From G963678445 sp963678445 (GTDB taxonomy: Bacteria; Hydrogenedentota; Hydrogenedentia; Hydrogenedentales; G963678445): a stretch of DNA of 64,000 bases. The translations under genes and the position numbers were made by a program. Positions within the stretch are counted from its first letter, which is position 1; every line of letters begins with the position of its first letter. The stretch spans positions 2,976,001 through 3,040,000 of the forward strand of contig OY782877.1 of NCBI GenBank assembly GCA_963678445.1. The letters run 5' to 3'. Under the pieces are notes generated by a model that made no database searches, had not been told where the DNA came from, and saw only the letters and a program-made list of their open reading frames with translations. Shown piece after piece: positions 8,724 to 15,858 of this stretch.

Positions 8724-9302
8724 TTAGTTCACTTCTACGCCGACTTTAGCCAGTGCACGTCGAAGATCATCGGGGGTGAATGGCTTTTGCAACAACATGG
8801 CTGCGCCAAGATCTACAATACGCTGGGCCACATCGCCTTCGTAGTAGCCTGTCATGGCGATGACATGGGTTGCGGCAGAATCAGGGGCCGATTTAATCCG
8901 TCGGCATACTTCAAACCCATCTATGCCTGGCAGGCGCAAGTCGAGGAAAATGACGTCGGGTCGGAAGGTGGCTACCTGGTGCCCTGCGTCGTATCCATCC
9001 ATAGCAACTTCAATTTGAAAGGGAGTTTGCGAGCGCTCAAGAAACCGGCGTATGACAGAGATTACGGCTTTTTCATCGTCAACGACAAGGATCTTTACGC
9101 CGGAGTTATCTAAATCTTCATGGATCGGAATACTGTTCTCACGCAGAAAGCGAATCAGATCGTCGCGCCGGATGCGCCGATGGCCGCCAGGCGTTTTAAA
9201 GACGTGAATCCGACCGGCCTCTGCCCATTTACGAATGGTGTCGGCTGTTACGTGGCAATATTTCGCCACTTCCGAAGTGCTAAAAGATTGCTTTGTTTCC
9301 AC
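8724..9302 (-). CDS. MerR/excisionase-type HTH fused to a response-regulator receiver domain
   Basis: This 192-residue protein has a DNA-binding domain first and a receiver domain second, the reverse of most response regulators. Residues 7-50 (STSEVAKYCHVTADTIRKWA...GGHRRIRRDDL) are a BldC/excisionase-type winged HTH. Residues 68-190 are a CheY-like receiver with the acidic pair D75/D76, phospho-acceptor D121 (LDLRLPGIDGF), T151 and K173 in the expected places. It should be a cytoplasmic transcription factor whose activity is set by phosphorylation, but no histidine kinase lies nearby, so the partner is an orphan. It is monocistronic, followed by a palindromic terminator. Confidence 0.85.
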   Translation of the reverse strand: METKQSFSTSEVAKYCHVTADTIRKWAEAGRIHVFKTPGGHRRIRRDDLIRFLRENSIPIHEDLDNSGVKILVVDDEKAVISVIRRFLERSQTPFQIEVAMDGYDAGHQVATFRPDVIFLDLRLPGIDGFEVCRRIKSAPDSAATHVIAMTGYYEGDVAQRIVDLGAAMLLQKPFTPDDLRRALAKVGVEVN

Positions 9303-9438
9303 AGTTTCTTATACCTTGCTACGTTTGGTAGGATTTCTTGAATTCACCCATTTTTCTCAAGCATATAGCTTTTCTACATGCTTTTGCAAGTTTTTTATCA
9401 GGGAAATTCGTGATCTTGACAGGGAGGAAGGTGGGAAA

Positions 9439-9514
9439 TGGAGCTGGAACGGGGAGTCGAACCCCGGACCTCGTCATTACGAGTGACGCGCTCTACCAGC
9501 TGAGCTATTCCAGC
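9439..9514 (-). tRNA. tRNA-Thr (CGT)
   Basis: A 76-nt cloverleaf with acceptor stem GCTGGAA/TTCCAGC, U8-A9, D-arm AGCTCAG...GAGC, anticodon loop CTCGTAA (anticodon CGT), T-arm CGGGG-TTCGACT-CCCCG, and an encoded CCA end. Confidence 0.95.
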
Positions 9515-9567
9515 TAATTTCTCTGAAACTGAGAAATTGCACCGTCTGAAACCGGTGAAAGAAGAAA

Positions 9568-9643
<76 letters not shown>

Positions 9644-9838
9644 ACCGGTGGCGATACTATAGCGAAACCACGGGGGGAATGTCAAGGCGTTTTTAGGTTT
9701 TTTGTTGCGAAACGGTTAAAAAAATGAGAAGTGTTTTTCAGCTGCTTCACGATGGGAAAAGCTTGGGTATATCATGCATATTTTTGCGCAGTTTTCTATC
9801 GATTTTCACGGTTTTTGGATGTATATCTAGCGCAAAAT

Positions 9839-9879
9839 AACCTCTACCTGCCTCCCCGCGATGGAGACAGGTAGAGGTT
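9839..9879. terminator. Strong bidirectional terminator hairpin
   Basis: A perfect 12-base stem, AACCTCTACCTG (9839-9850) with CAGGTAGAGGTT (9868-9879), is followed by TTGTTTTT rightward and by ATTTTG leftward. It lies 111 bases past the GH172 gene on the minus strand and about 195 bases upstream of the tRNA-Phe gene. Confidence 0.8.
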
Positions 9880-9912
9880 GTTTTTACGCTTTTTAGGGTT
9901 TAATTTTGTGAG

Positions 9913-9988
9913 GTTGTCATACTAAACGGAAAATTTCTTCCGGTCAGAGATGCTGAGGCCATACTTAAAGCTTGTGGCGCTGGACCAC
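9913..9988 (-). repeat. Dispersed palindromic repeat, copy A
   Basis: On the minus strand the 76-bp copy runs from GTGGTCCAGCG to CCGTTTAGTATGACAAC and contains the internal CTCTGACC arm that can pair with the GGTCCAG arm. It aligns end to end with copy B (15449-15525) and copy F (46205-46281). It sits against the stop codon of the GH172-family gene, which ends at 9990. Confidence 0.7.
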
Positions 9989-9989
9989 T

Positions 9990-11525
9990 TCAGTTTTTGG
10001 GAGTCTTTTCGGGGTTGGTCTTCGTGTGTAAAACGGCGTTGTATCCTTCCATGTCGTCGAGACGAAGCAGGGTAAGGGCGGCGAGGCCGAAACCGTTTAG
10101 TTTAGGCATGAGTGCGCGTTGTTGCGCGGGTATTTGGGGTTGTCCAACAAATTTCAGGGTATGTTTTCCGGCTTTCAGATCGTGTGTGTCGAGTGAATCC
10201 CAGACAGGGTCGTGGTTGACGAGGACGAAGTCGATAGCCTTCCCCAGGGGAACGTTGTCGAGGTAGGGCTGGTATACACCGGCGAGGACGCTGTAGAGGA
10301 ATACGGCGTCGATGCGGTAGCGACCGTCTTTTTGCACTTCAAAGTCGAATTCGATGGTTGCGTTGGGCTGGTTGGGGGCGTAGATGAGAAAGGGGTTTTG
10401 TGGGATGACGAGGAAGGGCGGATCTGCACGGTAGGTCAGATTGCTGGGGAGCAGAACAGTATAGGGGGGGATGCGGGTTTCAACGGGGGGGAGGGGGGTA
10501 TCGAAGGTGTGGACGGGGGTTTGGTACCAGAAGGCGACGGAGCTAACCCAGTCGGGACGTTCGAGGAAACTGCCTAGTTCGGAGGTGAGCAGATTAGCAC
10601 GGTCGTTGAAAACGCTTCCCTTGTGTTCGATGTCGAGGCGCAGGGATTGGTTGAAGGGGATAGGGTCCTGGATGTGCCAGCGATAGGCGCTGACGCGATC
10701 ACCGGTGAGCACACCTTCATAGAGGGTGACGCCGTGGTAGGGGGTGTAGAATTCCCGAAATCCCCAAGCGTCGTTAAAGTAGTCTTCGGTGCCGGTACCA
10801 CGAAGTTGGGGCGTTTTAGCGCCGTCGATGTAGAAGAAGTCGTCACCTTCGCCGAACCAGCCGGTTTCCATCTGGTGTACGGAGTAGACGGTGCCGACGT
10901 AGTGGCCTTTTCCTTGTGTTTCAAGGATGGTGTAGTTGCCGGGTTGTGCAGGGTGTTGTTGGCGGTAGTGTGCGTGGAAGTAGGTGGTGTCCTGGGGCAG
11001 TTGGACGTGTTTTTGCCAGTCGATGTAATAGTAGAAGGAGTCGACGTCGTAGGTGGGGGATTCGTTGGTGACGGTGATTTTGATGTGTTTTTGGAAGGGC
11101 ATTCGCCAGTAGCAGGTGCGCGAGCGTCCGTGGGAGGAGGCGGTGACGGGGAGGGAGGTAAAGTTTTTTTGTGCGCCGTGCCCAACGCCGAAGAAGTCGC
11201 CGAGGGGTGCTTCTACGCTGGGTTTTTCCAAGTGATCGTAGAATACACGGAGTACAAGGGAACGACCTGAGAAGGGGTCGTATGCGGCGACGGTGTTCCA
11301 GAAGTGGGTGACAATCCCCGGCCCGTCTTCGTCCATGAGTACACGGGTTGCACCTGGCTTGATCCCGGCTCCATCGCCATTTTTATTAAGATCGGCATTG
11401 CTGCTGCTGCACCGTCGTGCTTCATAGTTTTGGGTATGGATGAGTTGATCAAGCGGGGTTTGCGCGATAGCGGCGGGGATAAGCGCAATGCTCGTGAGCA
11501 GGCCGATAACTAGGATTTTGTTCAT
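9990..11525 (-). CDS. Secreted GH172/DUF2961 family glycoside hydrolase
   Basis: The start is the ATG at 11525, which has GGGAGA upstream and opens a signal peptide (MNKILVIGLLTSIALIPAAIAQ). A longer in-frame start at 11570 overlaps a terminator hairpin and is less likely. The 511-residue product has the hallmarks of DUF2961: an early MDEDGPGIVTHFW segment, and GTGTEDYFNDAWGF near residue 250. DUF2961 is now the glycoside hydrolase family GH172, whose characterised members act on alpha-D-fructofuranosides or arabinofuranosides. The acidic residue in GTGTEDYF is among the conserved ones. The C-terminal part (from about 375) looks like a beta-sandwich module. Exported to periplasm or surface; actual substrate unknown. 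Confidence 0.85.
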   Translation of the reverse strand: MNKILVIGLLTSIALIPAAIAQTPLDQLIHTQNYEARRCSSSNADLNKNGDGAGIKPGATRVLMDEDGPGIVTHFWNTVAAYDPFSGRSLVLRVFYDHLEKPSVEAPLGDFFGVGHGAQKNFTSLPVTASSHGRSRTCYWRMPFQKHIKITVTNESPTYDVDSFYYYIDWQKHVQLPQDTTYFHAHYRQQHPAQPGNYTILETQGKGHYVGTVYSVHQMETGWFGEGDDFFYIDGAKTPQLRGTGTEDYFNDAWGFREFYTPYHGVTLYEGVLTGDRVSAYRWHIQDPIPFNQSLRLDIEHKGSVFNDRANLLTSELGSFLERPDWVSSVAFWYQTPVHTFDTPLPPVETRIPPYTVLLPSNLTYRADPPFLVIPQNPFLIYAPNQPNATIEFDFEVQKDGRYRIDAVFLYSVLAGVYQPYLDNVPLGKAIDFVLVNHDPVWDSLDTHDLKAGKHTLKFVGQPQIPAQQRALMPKLNGFGLAALTLLRLDDMEGYNAVLHTKTNPEKTPKN

Positions 11526-11553
11526 GGCAACGTTTTCTCCCGTGTTAATGTAC

Positions 11554-11585
11554 CAAAAAAGGAGTCGCACGTTTGTGCAACTCCT
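11554..11585 (-). terminator. Rho-independent terminator after pepF
   Basis: On the minus strand AGGAGTTGCAC and GTGCGACTCCT form an 11-base stem with one weak pair, and six T residues follow (complement of 11555-11560). It lies 30 bases past the pepF stop codon. Confidence 0.85.
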
Positions 11586-11614
11586 GTAACGTGTTATTTT
11601 AAAGACTGGCAGGG

Positions 11615-13420
11615 TTAGAGCAGGGTTTCAAGTTCGTCGACGAGGGTAGCCAGGCGATTCATAGCGCTTTCGACGGGTTGGGGCTGCTCGAGATCGACGC
11701 CTGCCTCACGTAATTGGTCGAGAGGGAATTGGGAGCCGCCGCTTTGCAGGAAGCGCAGGTAACGATCTCGGGCGGGTTTTCCTTCGTTGAGCACGGCTTG
11801 TGACAGTGCGATGGCGGCGGAAAGGCCGGTGGCGTATTTGTATACGTAGAAGGCGCTGTAGAAGTGGGGGATGCGTAATCCCTCCAGATTGAGGTTCTCA
11901 TCGATAACGAAGTTTTCGCCGAAGTATTTTCGAAGTAGGTCGCCGTATTCTTCGCGCAGGCTGTCGACGGTGAGCGGTTGGCCTTCTTCCGCCATTTCAT
12001 GCAGTATTTGTTCATATTCGGCGAACATGGTCTGGCGCACGATGGTGCCGCGGATTTCGTCGATTTCCCGATTAATGAGCCAGGCGCGTTCTTTTTTATC
12101 GGTAGCGCGATCGAGCAGGTGGTGGCTTAAAAGCTGTTCGTTGAAGGTGGAGGCGACTTCGGCGACGAAGATGGTGTAGTGGCTGTATTGTGGGGGTTGG
12201 GCCTTGTTACTGGAATGGGTGTGCATGGAGTGGCCGCCTTCATGCGCCAGAGTGAACATGCTGTCGATCACGTCCTCTTTGTAGTTCATCATGATGTAGG
12301 GCAAGGTGCCGTAGCAGCCGTAGGAGAAGGCGCCGCTACGTTTGCCCTTGTTTTCGTAGCGGTCCACCCAGCGTTGTTCGAGCAGGCCTTTTTTGAGGGT
12401 GTTTACGTAGCTCTTTCCCAGAGGATGAAGTGCATCACAGATGGTAGTGACGGCGTCTTCGTATGGAATATGGGTTTTGCCGCGTTTGACGATGGGGGCG
12501 TAGGTGTCGTAGGCATGCAGTTCTTTGAGGCGCAGGGCTTTTTGGCGCACATCGAGATAGCGGTATACCGTGGGCAGGTGTTTGTGGACGGTCTCGATGA
12601 GGTTGTCGTATACGGCAACGGGTACCTTGTCGGAGAAGAGGGCGGCTTCGCGTGCAGTTAGATAGTTGCGCACGCGGGACTGGTAGACGTCTTGTAGTAC
12701 GGAGGCATTGAGGGTGGCGGACAGGGTGTTTTTGTGTTGTTCATAAGTGTCGTAAAACTGGGTAAAGGCTTTTTTTCTTACTGCACGTTTGGGGGATTCC
12801 AGCAATGAGCGGAAGGAACTCTGGCTGAGTTCTACTTTTTCGCCGTCTTCGTTGGTTACGAAACCAAAGGCAAGGTCTGCGTCATTGAGTTGGTCAAAGA
12901 TTTTGGAAGTGGCGCCGGCGACTTCGCCTTGCATGGCCAGTAAGCGTTCCTCATTTTCGGAAAGGATGTGGGGACGGTAGCGTAAGAGTTTTTCCAGATT
13001 GAAGCGGTAGGGTTCGAGGATGTCTTCTTTCAGGAACTGCGCAATTTTCTTTTTGGGGATGGCCTGAATTTCGGGGGGTATGAAGGAGCTCAGCGCAGCG
13101 GCCTGCGTCATCAGGAAGGTGTATTGTGCGATCATGCCTTGGTAGTGACTGTTGGCTACGTTTTCTGTGGACTTAAGGAAGGCGTATACCCCCAGTTTTT
13201 CCGCCAATTGTTCGAAGGTGTTTTCAAAGTCACAGCATTCGCGTAGAACGGTGGCGGATTCGCCTAAGCGTCCTTGAAAGGTGGCAAAAGTGGGAACCAT
13301 TCCCTCCAGTTTTTTATAGGCTTTTTCCCATGCCGTATCGGATTTGAAGAGTTTGCTCAGATTCCATTTATGCGCTTCTGCAATTATGTCGCGTGCCGGA
13401 ATGCCTTTGGTCTTGCTCAT
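11615..13420 (-). CDS. pepF: Oligoendopeptidase F (M3 metallopeptidase)
   Basis: This 601-residue cytoplasmic zinc peptidase is of normal family length. The zinc site HEGGH is at residues 393-397 (LAHEGGHSMH) and the third ligand is probably E421 (AEVASTFNE). The flanking FSYGCYGTLPYIMMNY and C-terminal FYSAFYVYKYATGLSAA segments are characteristic of PepF. It cleaves short oligopeptides and probably helps recycle peptides. The start ATG at 13420 has an AAAGGAGA ribosome binding site about 9 bases upstream. It is monocistronic, with its own terminator. Confidence 0.95.
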   Translation of the reverse strand: MSKTKGIPARDIIAEAHKWNLSKLFKSDTAWEKAYKKLEGMVPTFATFQGRLGESATVLRECCDFENTFEQLAEKLGVYAFLKSTENVANSHYQGMIAQYTFLMTQAAALSSFIPPEIQAIPKKKIAQFLKEDILEPYRFNLEKLLRYRPHILSENEERLLAMQGEVAGATSKIFDQLNDADLAFGFVTNEDGEKVELSQSSFRSLLESPKRAVRKKAFTQFYDTYEQHKNTLSATLNASVLQDVYQSRVRNYLTAREAALFSDKVPVAVYDNLIETVHKHLPTVYRYLDVRQKALRLKELHAYDTYAPIVKRGKTHIPYEDAVTTICDALHPLGKSYVNTLKKGLLEQRWVDRYENKGKRSGAFSYGCYGTLPYIMMNYKEDVIDSMFTLAHEGGHSMHTHSSNKAQPPQYSHYTIFVAEVASTFNEQLLSHHLLDRATDKKERAWLINREIDEIRGTIVRQTMFAEYEQILHEMAEEGQPLTVDSLREEYGDLLRKYFGENFVIDENLNLEGLRIPHFYSAFYVYKYATGLSAAIALSQAVLNEGKPARDRYLRFLQSGGSQFPLDQLREAGVDLEQPQPVESAMNRLATLVDELETLL

Positions 13421-13530
13421 TGGAATCTTCTCCTTTTCCGTATTGTTCTATACTGTTCCGTATGTGTGCGCCAAGTTAATATAGGCATAGGGCAGCGCGG
13501 TTTTCCGAAACGCGCTTAACCCGTTACAGA

Positions 13531-13571
13531 ACAGGCGGGAGACTGCTAGCTTGTGAGCGTCTACCGCCTGT
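13531..13571 (-). terminator. Hairpin downstream of the phosphodiesterase gene
   Basis: ACAGGCGGGAGAC (13531-13543) pairs with GTCTACCGCCTGT (13559-13571) apart from one mismatch. It lies 35 bases past the stop of the minus-strand gene at 13607. The T tract is short, so termination is likely but not certain. Confidence 0.55.
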
Positions 13572-13606
13572 GTTTGGCATAGTATAGCGAATCGGAGAGG
13601 AAGAAG

Positions 13607-14464
13607 TCAGATTGCTTTGTCGTGTTCTTTCAAGTACTTGATGAGTTTTTCTGGCTGGTCGGTTTGAATGCCGTCGTTGCCCCATGCCAAGGCATCTTCC
13701 CAGCAGGAAGGGTCGCTTTCATCGGTGATGACGATAGCGCCGGCTTTGTGGCAGGTGTCTACGACTTTTTTGGAATGGGAGCGCCATACATTGGCCACCA
13801 CGGGGGGATGGAGCAGGTTGAGCATCAGGGGAAGGGCTTTGGCGGTGAGCGGATCGGGCATGATAATACAGCCGGGATATTTTTTAAGGTGTTTTTTGAA
13901 TATCGGTGTATGCAATACGGTGCCGTACCATAGGGATTGATCCAGCATATTGTATTCTTTTAGCAAGCGGTAGGTTTGCGCTAAATCAACGTCTTTTAAA
14001 TCAAGATAAAGGCCGATTTTTCCCTGGCAGAGCTTGAGAATCTCCTCAAAAGTAGGAATTCTTTCATCTTTCCATTCAGGTCCCACACGGCTCCCGATGT
14101 CCAGCGCCTTTAATTCTGCCAAGGTAAAGTCGGAAACTTTTCCTGATGCGTCGTTGGTATAATTGTCTACAGTTGCGTTGTGTACGCTGACGATATGGCC
14201 ATCTTTTGTAGTGCGCAGATCGATTTCTACGAAATCCGTCCCGAGATCAATGGCTTTTTGATAGGCCGCCAGGGTGTTTTCCGGGATGCCATTGTGCGCG
14301 CCGCGATGAGCAACAACATAAACACCGCCGTTTTTGGGAGGCTTGAGGGAAAGGGGCTGTTTTGCTAAGGTTGGCGCTATACAGGAGAGTTTTGCCGTTG
14401 CGCCAATGAGCAGTAGGAGTATTATCCCAATAGCGAGTAGCGTGAAACGCATTTTTTTCAACAT
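13607..14464 (-). CDS. Glycerophosphodiester phosphodiesterase
   Basis: The start is placed at the ATG at 14464, which has AAGGA about 10 bases upstream and opens an N-terminal hydrophobic segment (FTLLAIGIILLLLIGA) that acts as signal or anchor. The 285-residue product has the GDPD TIM barrel. The core motif is VAHRGAHNGIPENTLAAY, followed by the metal ligands in VEIDLRTTKDG and the second catalytic histidine in VSVHNATVDN. It would hydrolyse glycerophosphodiesters to glycerol-3-phosphate and an alcohol, at the outer face of the membrane or in the periplasm. A DeoR-type regulator is divergently transcribed from the other side of a 130-base spacer and may control it. Confidence 0.9.
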   Translation of the reverse strand: MLKKMRFTLLAIGIILLLLIGATAKLSCIAPTLAKQPLSLKPPKNGGVYVVAHRGAHNGIPENTLAAYQKAIDLGTDFVEIDLRTTKDGHIVSVHNATVDNYTNDASGKVSDFTLAELKALDIGSRVGPEWKDERIPTFEEILKLCQGKIGLYLDLKDVDLAQTYRLLKEYNMLDQSLWYGTVLHTPIFKKHLKKYPGCIIMPDPLTAKALPLMLNLLHPPVVANVWRSHSKKVVDTCHKAGAIVITDESDPSCWEDALAWGNDGIQTDQPEKLIKYLKEHDKAI

Positions 14465-14594
14465 ACGACACAAGTCCTTATTTTGATGCTTAAGTAAAAA
14501 AAGTGTTCGTTTTTGTTTAGTTGTGTTTGAAATGATACCATAATATCTGTCTGTAATCAATCGGGCGTTTAATTGCGTCGAATTGGGTGTAGGA

Positions 14595-15395
14595 ATGAGT
14601 GAGGATAAGAACAAGTCGGAACGGGTGGAGAAATTGAAAACACGTTATGAACAGATAGTGGCGTATGTAGCGCGCCATGGGGAAGCGCAGGTGGCGCAGT
14701 TGGCGCAGCACTTTGCGGTGAGTGCAATGACAATCCGTCGTGATTTGGCTGCCCTGGAAGCGCAGGGACGTCTCACACGGACGCATGGCGGGGCGGTTTT
14801 GGCGCGTGAAACAACGGTGGAGTTTGCGTTTTCGGAAAAAGAACGGCGTTATGCGGCGGAGAAGCGCGCCATCGCCCGTGAGGTAATGAATTTATTGAAG
14901 CCGGGTATGTCGATTTCCCTGGACAGTGGTACGACTACATTGGAAGTCGCGCGCCTTCTGTCGGAGGTGTCGGGGGTGACGGTTTTGACCTCTTCCCTGG
15001 CCATTGCTTCGGTATTGTATACGCAAGAGAGCATTCAACTGGTGTTATTGGGGGGGACGGTGCGCAAAGGGAGTCCGGATTTAACCGGTTGGCTTACCGA
15101 GGCGAATCTGGAGCAATTTCATGTGGATCTTGCCATTGTCGGGGCAGATGGTGTAACCCGTCAGGGAGCCTATACCCGTGCGGTAGATCAGACGCGGGTC
15201 TGCAAAGCCCTGATGGCGGGAGCGGAGAAGACGGTTTTGGCTGTGGATCATAGCAAGCTGGGGACGGCGTCCTTTGCACGCGTTGCCCCGTTGCATGCGT
15301 TTGACAGTATCATCAGCGATCAAGGCGCTTCTCAGGAAGTGCGCAAATGGCTGGGGGCGCGGGGCCGGTATGTGTGTGTAGATGAGGCAGGCTGA
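14595..15395 (+). CDS. DeoR/GlpR-family transcriptional regulator
   Basis: This 266-residue protein has a DeoR-type helix-turn-helix (QVAQLAQHFAVSAMTIRRDLAALEA without the first few residues, about 32-56) followed by the family's THGGAV linker. The C-terminal effector domain shows SLDSGTTTLEVARLL, VLLGGTVRKGSPDLTG and the closing AVDHSKLG motif, features of sugar-phosphate sensing in GlpR/DeoR proteins. It is divergent to the glycerophosphodiester phosphodiesterase, so glycerol-3-phosphate sensing is plausible but inferred. The start is uncertain: ATG at 14595 has TAGGA immediately before it, too close for a good ribosome binding site, and a TTG four codons upstream is possible. Confidence 0.85.
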   Translation: MSEDKNKSERVEKLKTRYEQIVAYVARHGEAQVAQLAQHFAVSAMTIRRDLAALEAQGRLTRTHGGAVLARETTVEFAFSEKERRYAAEKRAIAREVMNLLKPGMSISLDSGTTTLEVARLLSEVSGVTVLTSSLAIASVLYTQESIQLVLLGGTVRKGSPDLTGWLTEANLEQFHVDLAIVGADGVTRQGAYTRAVDQTRVCKALMAGAEKTVLAVDHSKLGTASFARVAPLHAFDSIISDQGASQEVRKWLGARGRYVCVDEAG

Positions 15396-15850
15396 GTAGC
15401 TTTTTTTCGTGTTTTTTTGCTGCCTTTTTAGTGACTGAAATTTCAAGAGTTTTCATAAAAACGAAATTTTTGCTGTGGTCAGGGATGCTAAGGAGCATAC
15501 ATTTTGGTTGTGCTCCCTGGACCACTTTAGAGGCGTTGCTGACTTACACCAAGTGCAAATGGGATTATTTATCTATCTGTCACTTTTTACAATAGCGCTG
15601 TCATCCTGGAGACATTAAAAAACGTTTCTGATAAAATTCCCTATGACTACGAATATAACAGCAGATATTCTTGTATATTTTCAGTATGCAGAGATAGCAA
15701 GGCTATGCCTTTTAATTGTAATCACCATCTAAGCGGAGATTTTTTATGTTTCATACGAAAGCGGTCCAGAGATCGCAAGCAAGTGGCCAGCGGCACAGCC
15801 AGGAAATATTTTCCTTACCTTCTCTGATTGCAGAAAAAAATTCACTTTTT
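15396..15850. other. Spacer with two facing copies of the dispersed repeat
   Basis: Apart from copies B and C of the palindromic repeat, the stretch 15531-15745 is A+T-rich and has no gene I can support. A rightward promoter for the following lipoprotein gene is expected here, but no clear -35/-10 pair stands out. Confidence 0.45.
15449..15525 (-). repeat. Dispersed palindromic repeat, copy B
   Basis: On the minus strand this 77-bp copy runs from GTGGTCCAGGGAGCAC to TTTCGTTTTTATGAAAAC. The similarity to copy C continues past the end for another 30 bases or so, so part of the start of the PASTA-NHL lipoprotein gene appears to be duplicated in inverse orientation here. The arms GTGGTCCAGGGA and TCCCTGACCAC can pair. 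Confidence 0.75.
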
Positions 15851-15858
15851 ATGAAAAC
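15761..15858 (+). repeat. Dispersed palindromic repeat, copy C (ends on a start codon)
   Basis: This plus-strand copy starts at GCGGTCCAGAGATCGCAAGC and ends in CTTTTTATGAAAAC, whose ATG (15851) is the likely start codon of the PASTA-NHL lipoprotein. It is longer than copies A, B and F (98 bp) because of extra bases in the middle. It faces copy B across about 235 bp. Confidence 0.65.

Noticed and set aside
10623..11270. Plus-strand frame of 215 codons within the GH172-family gene
   Set aside because: Val/Gly-rich reflection of a G+C-biased gene on the other strand; no ribosome binding site and overlaps a confident family match.
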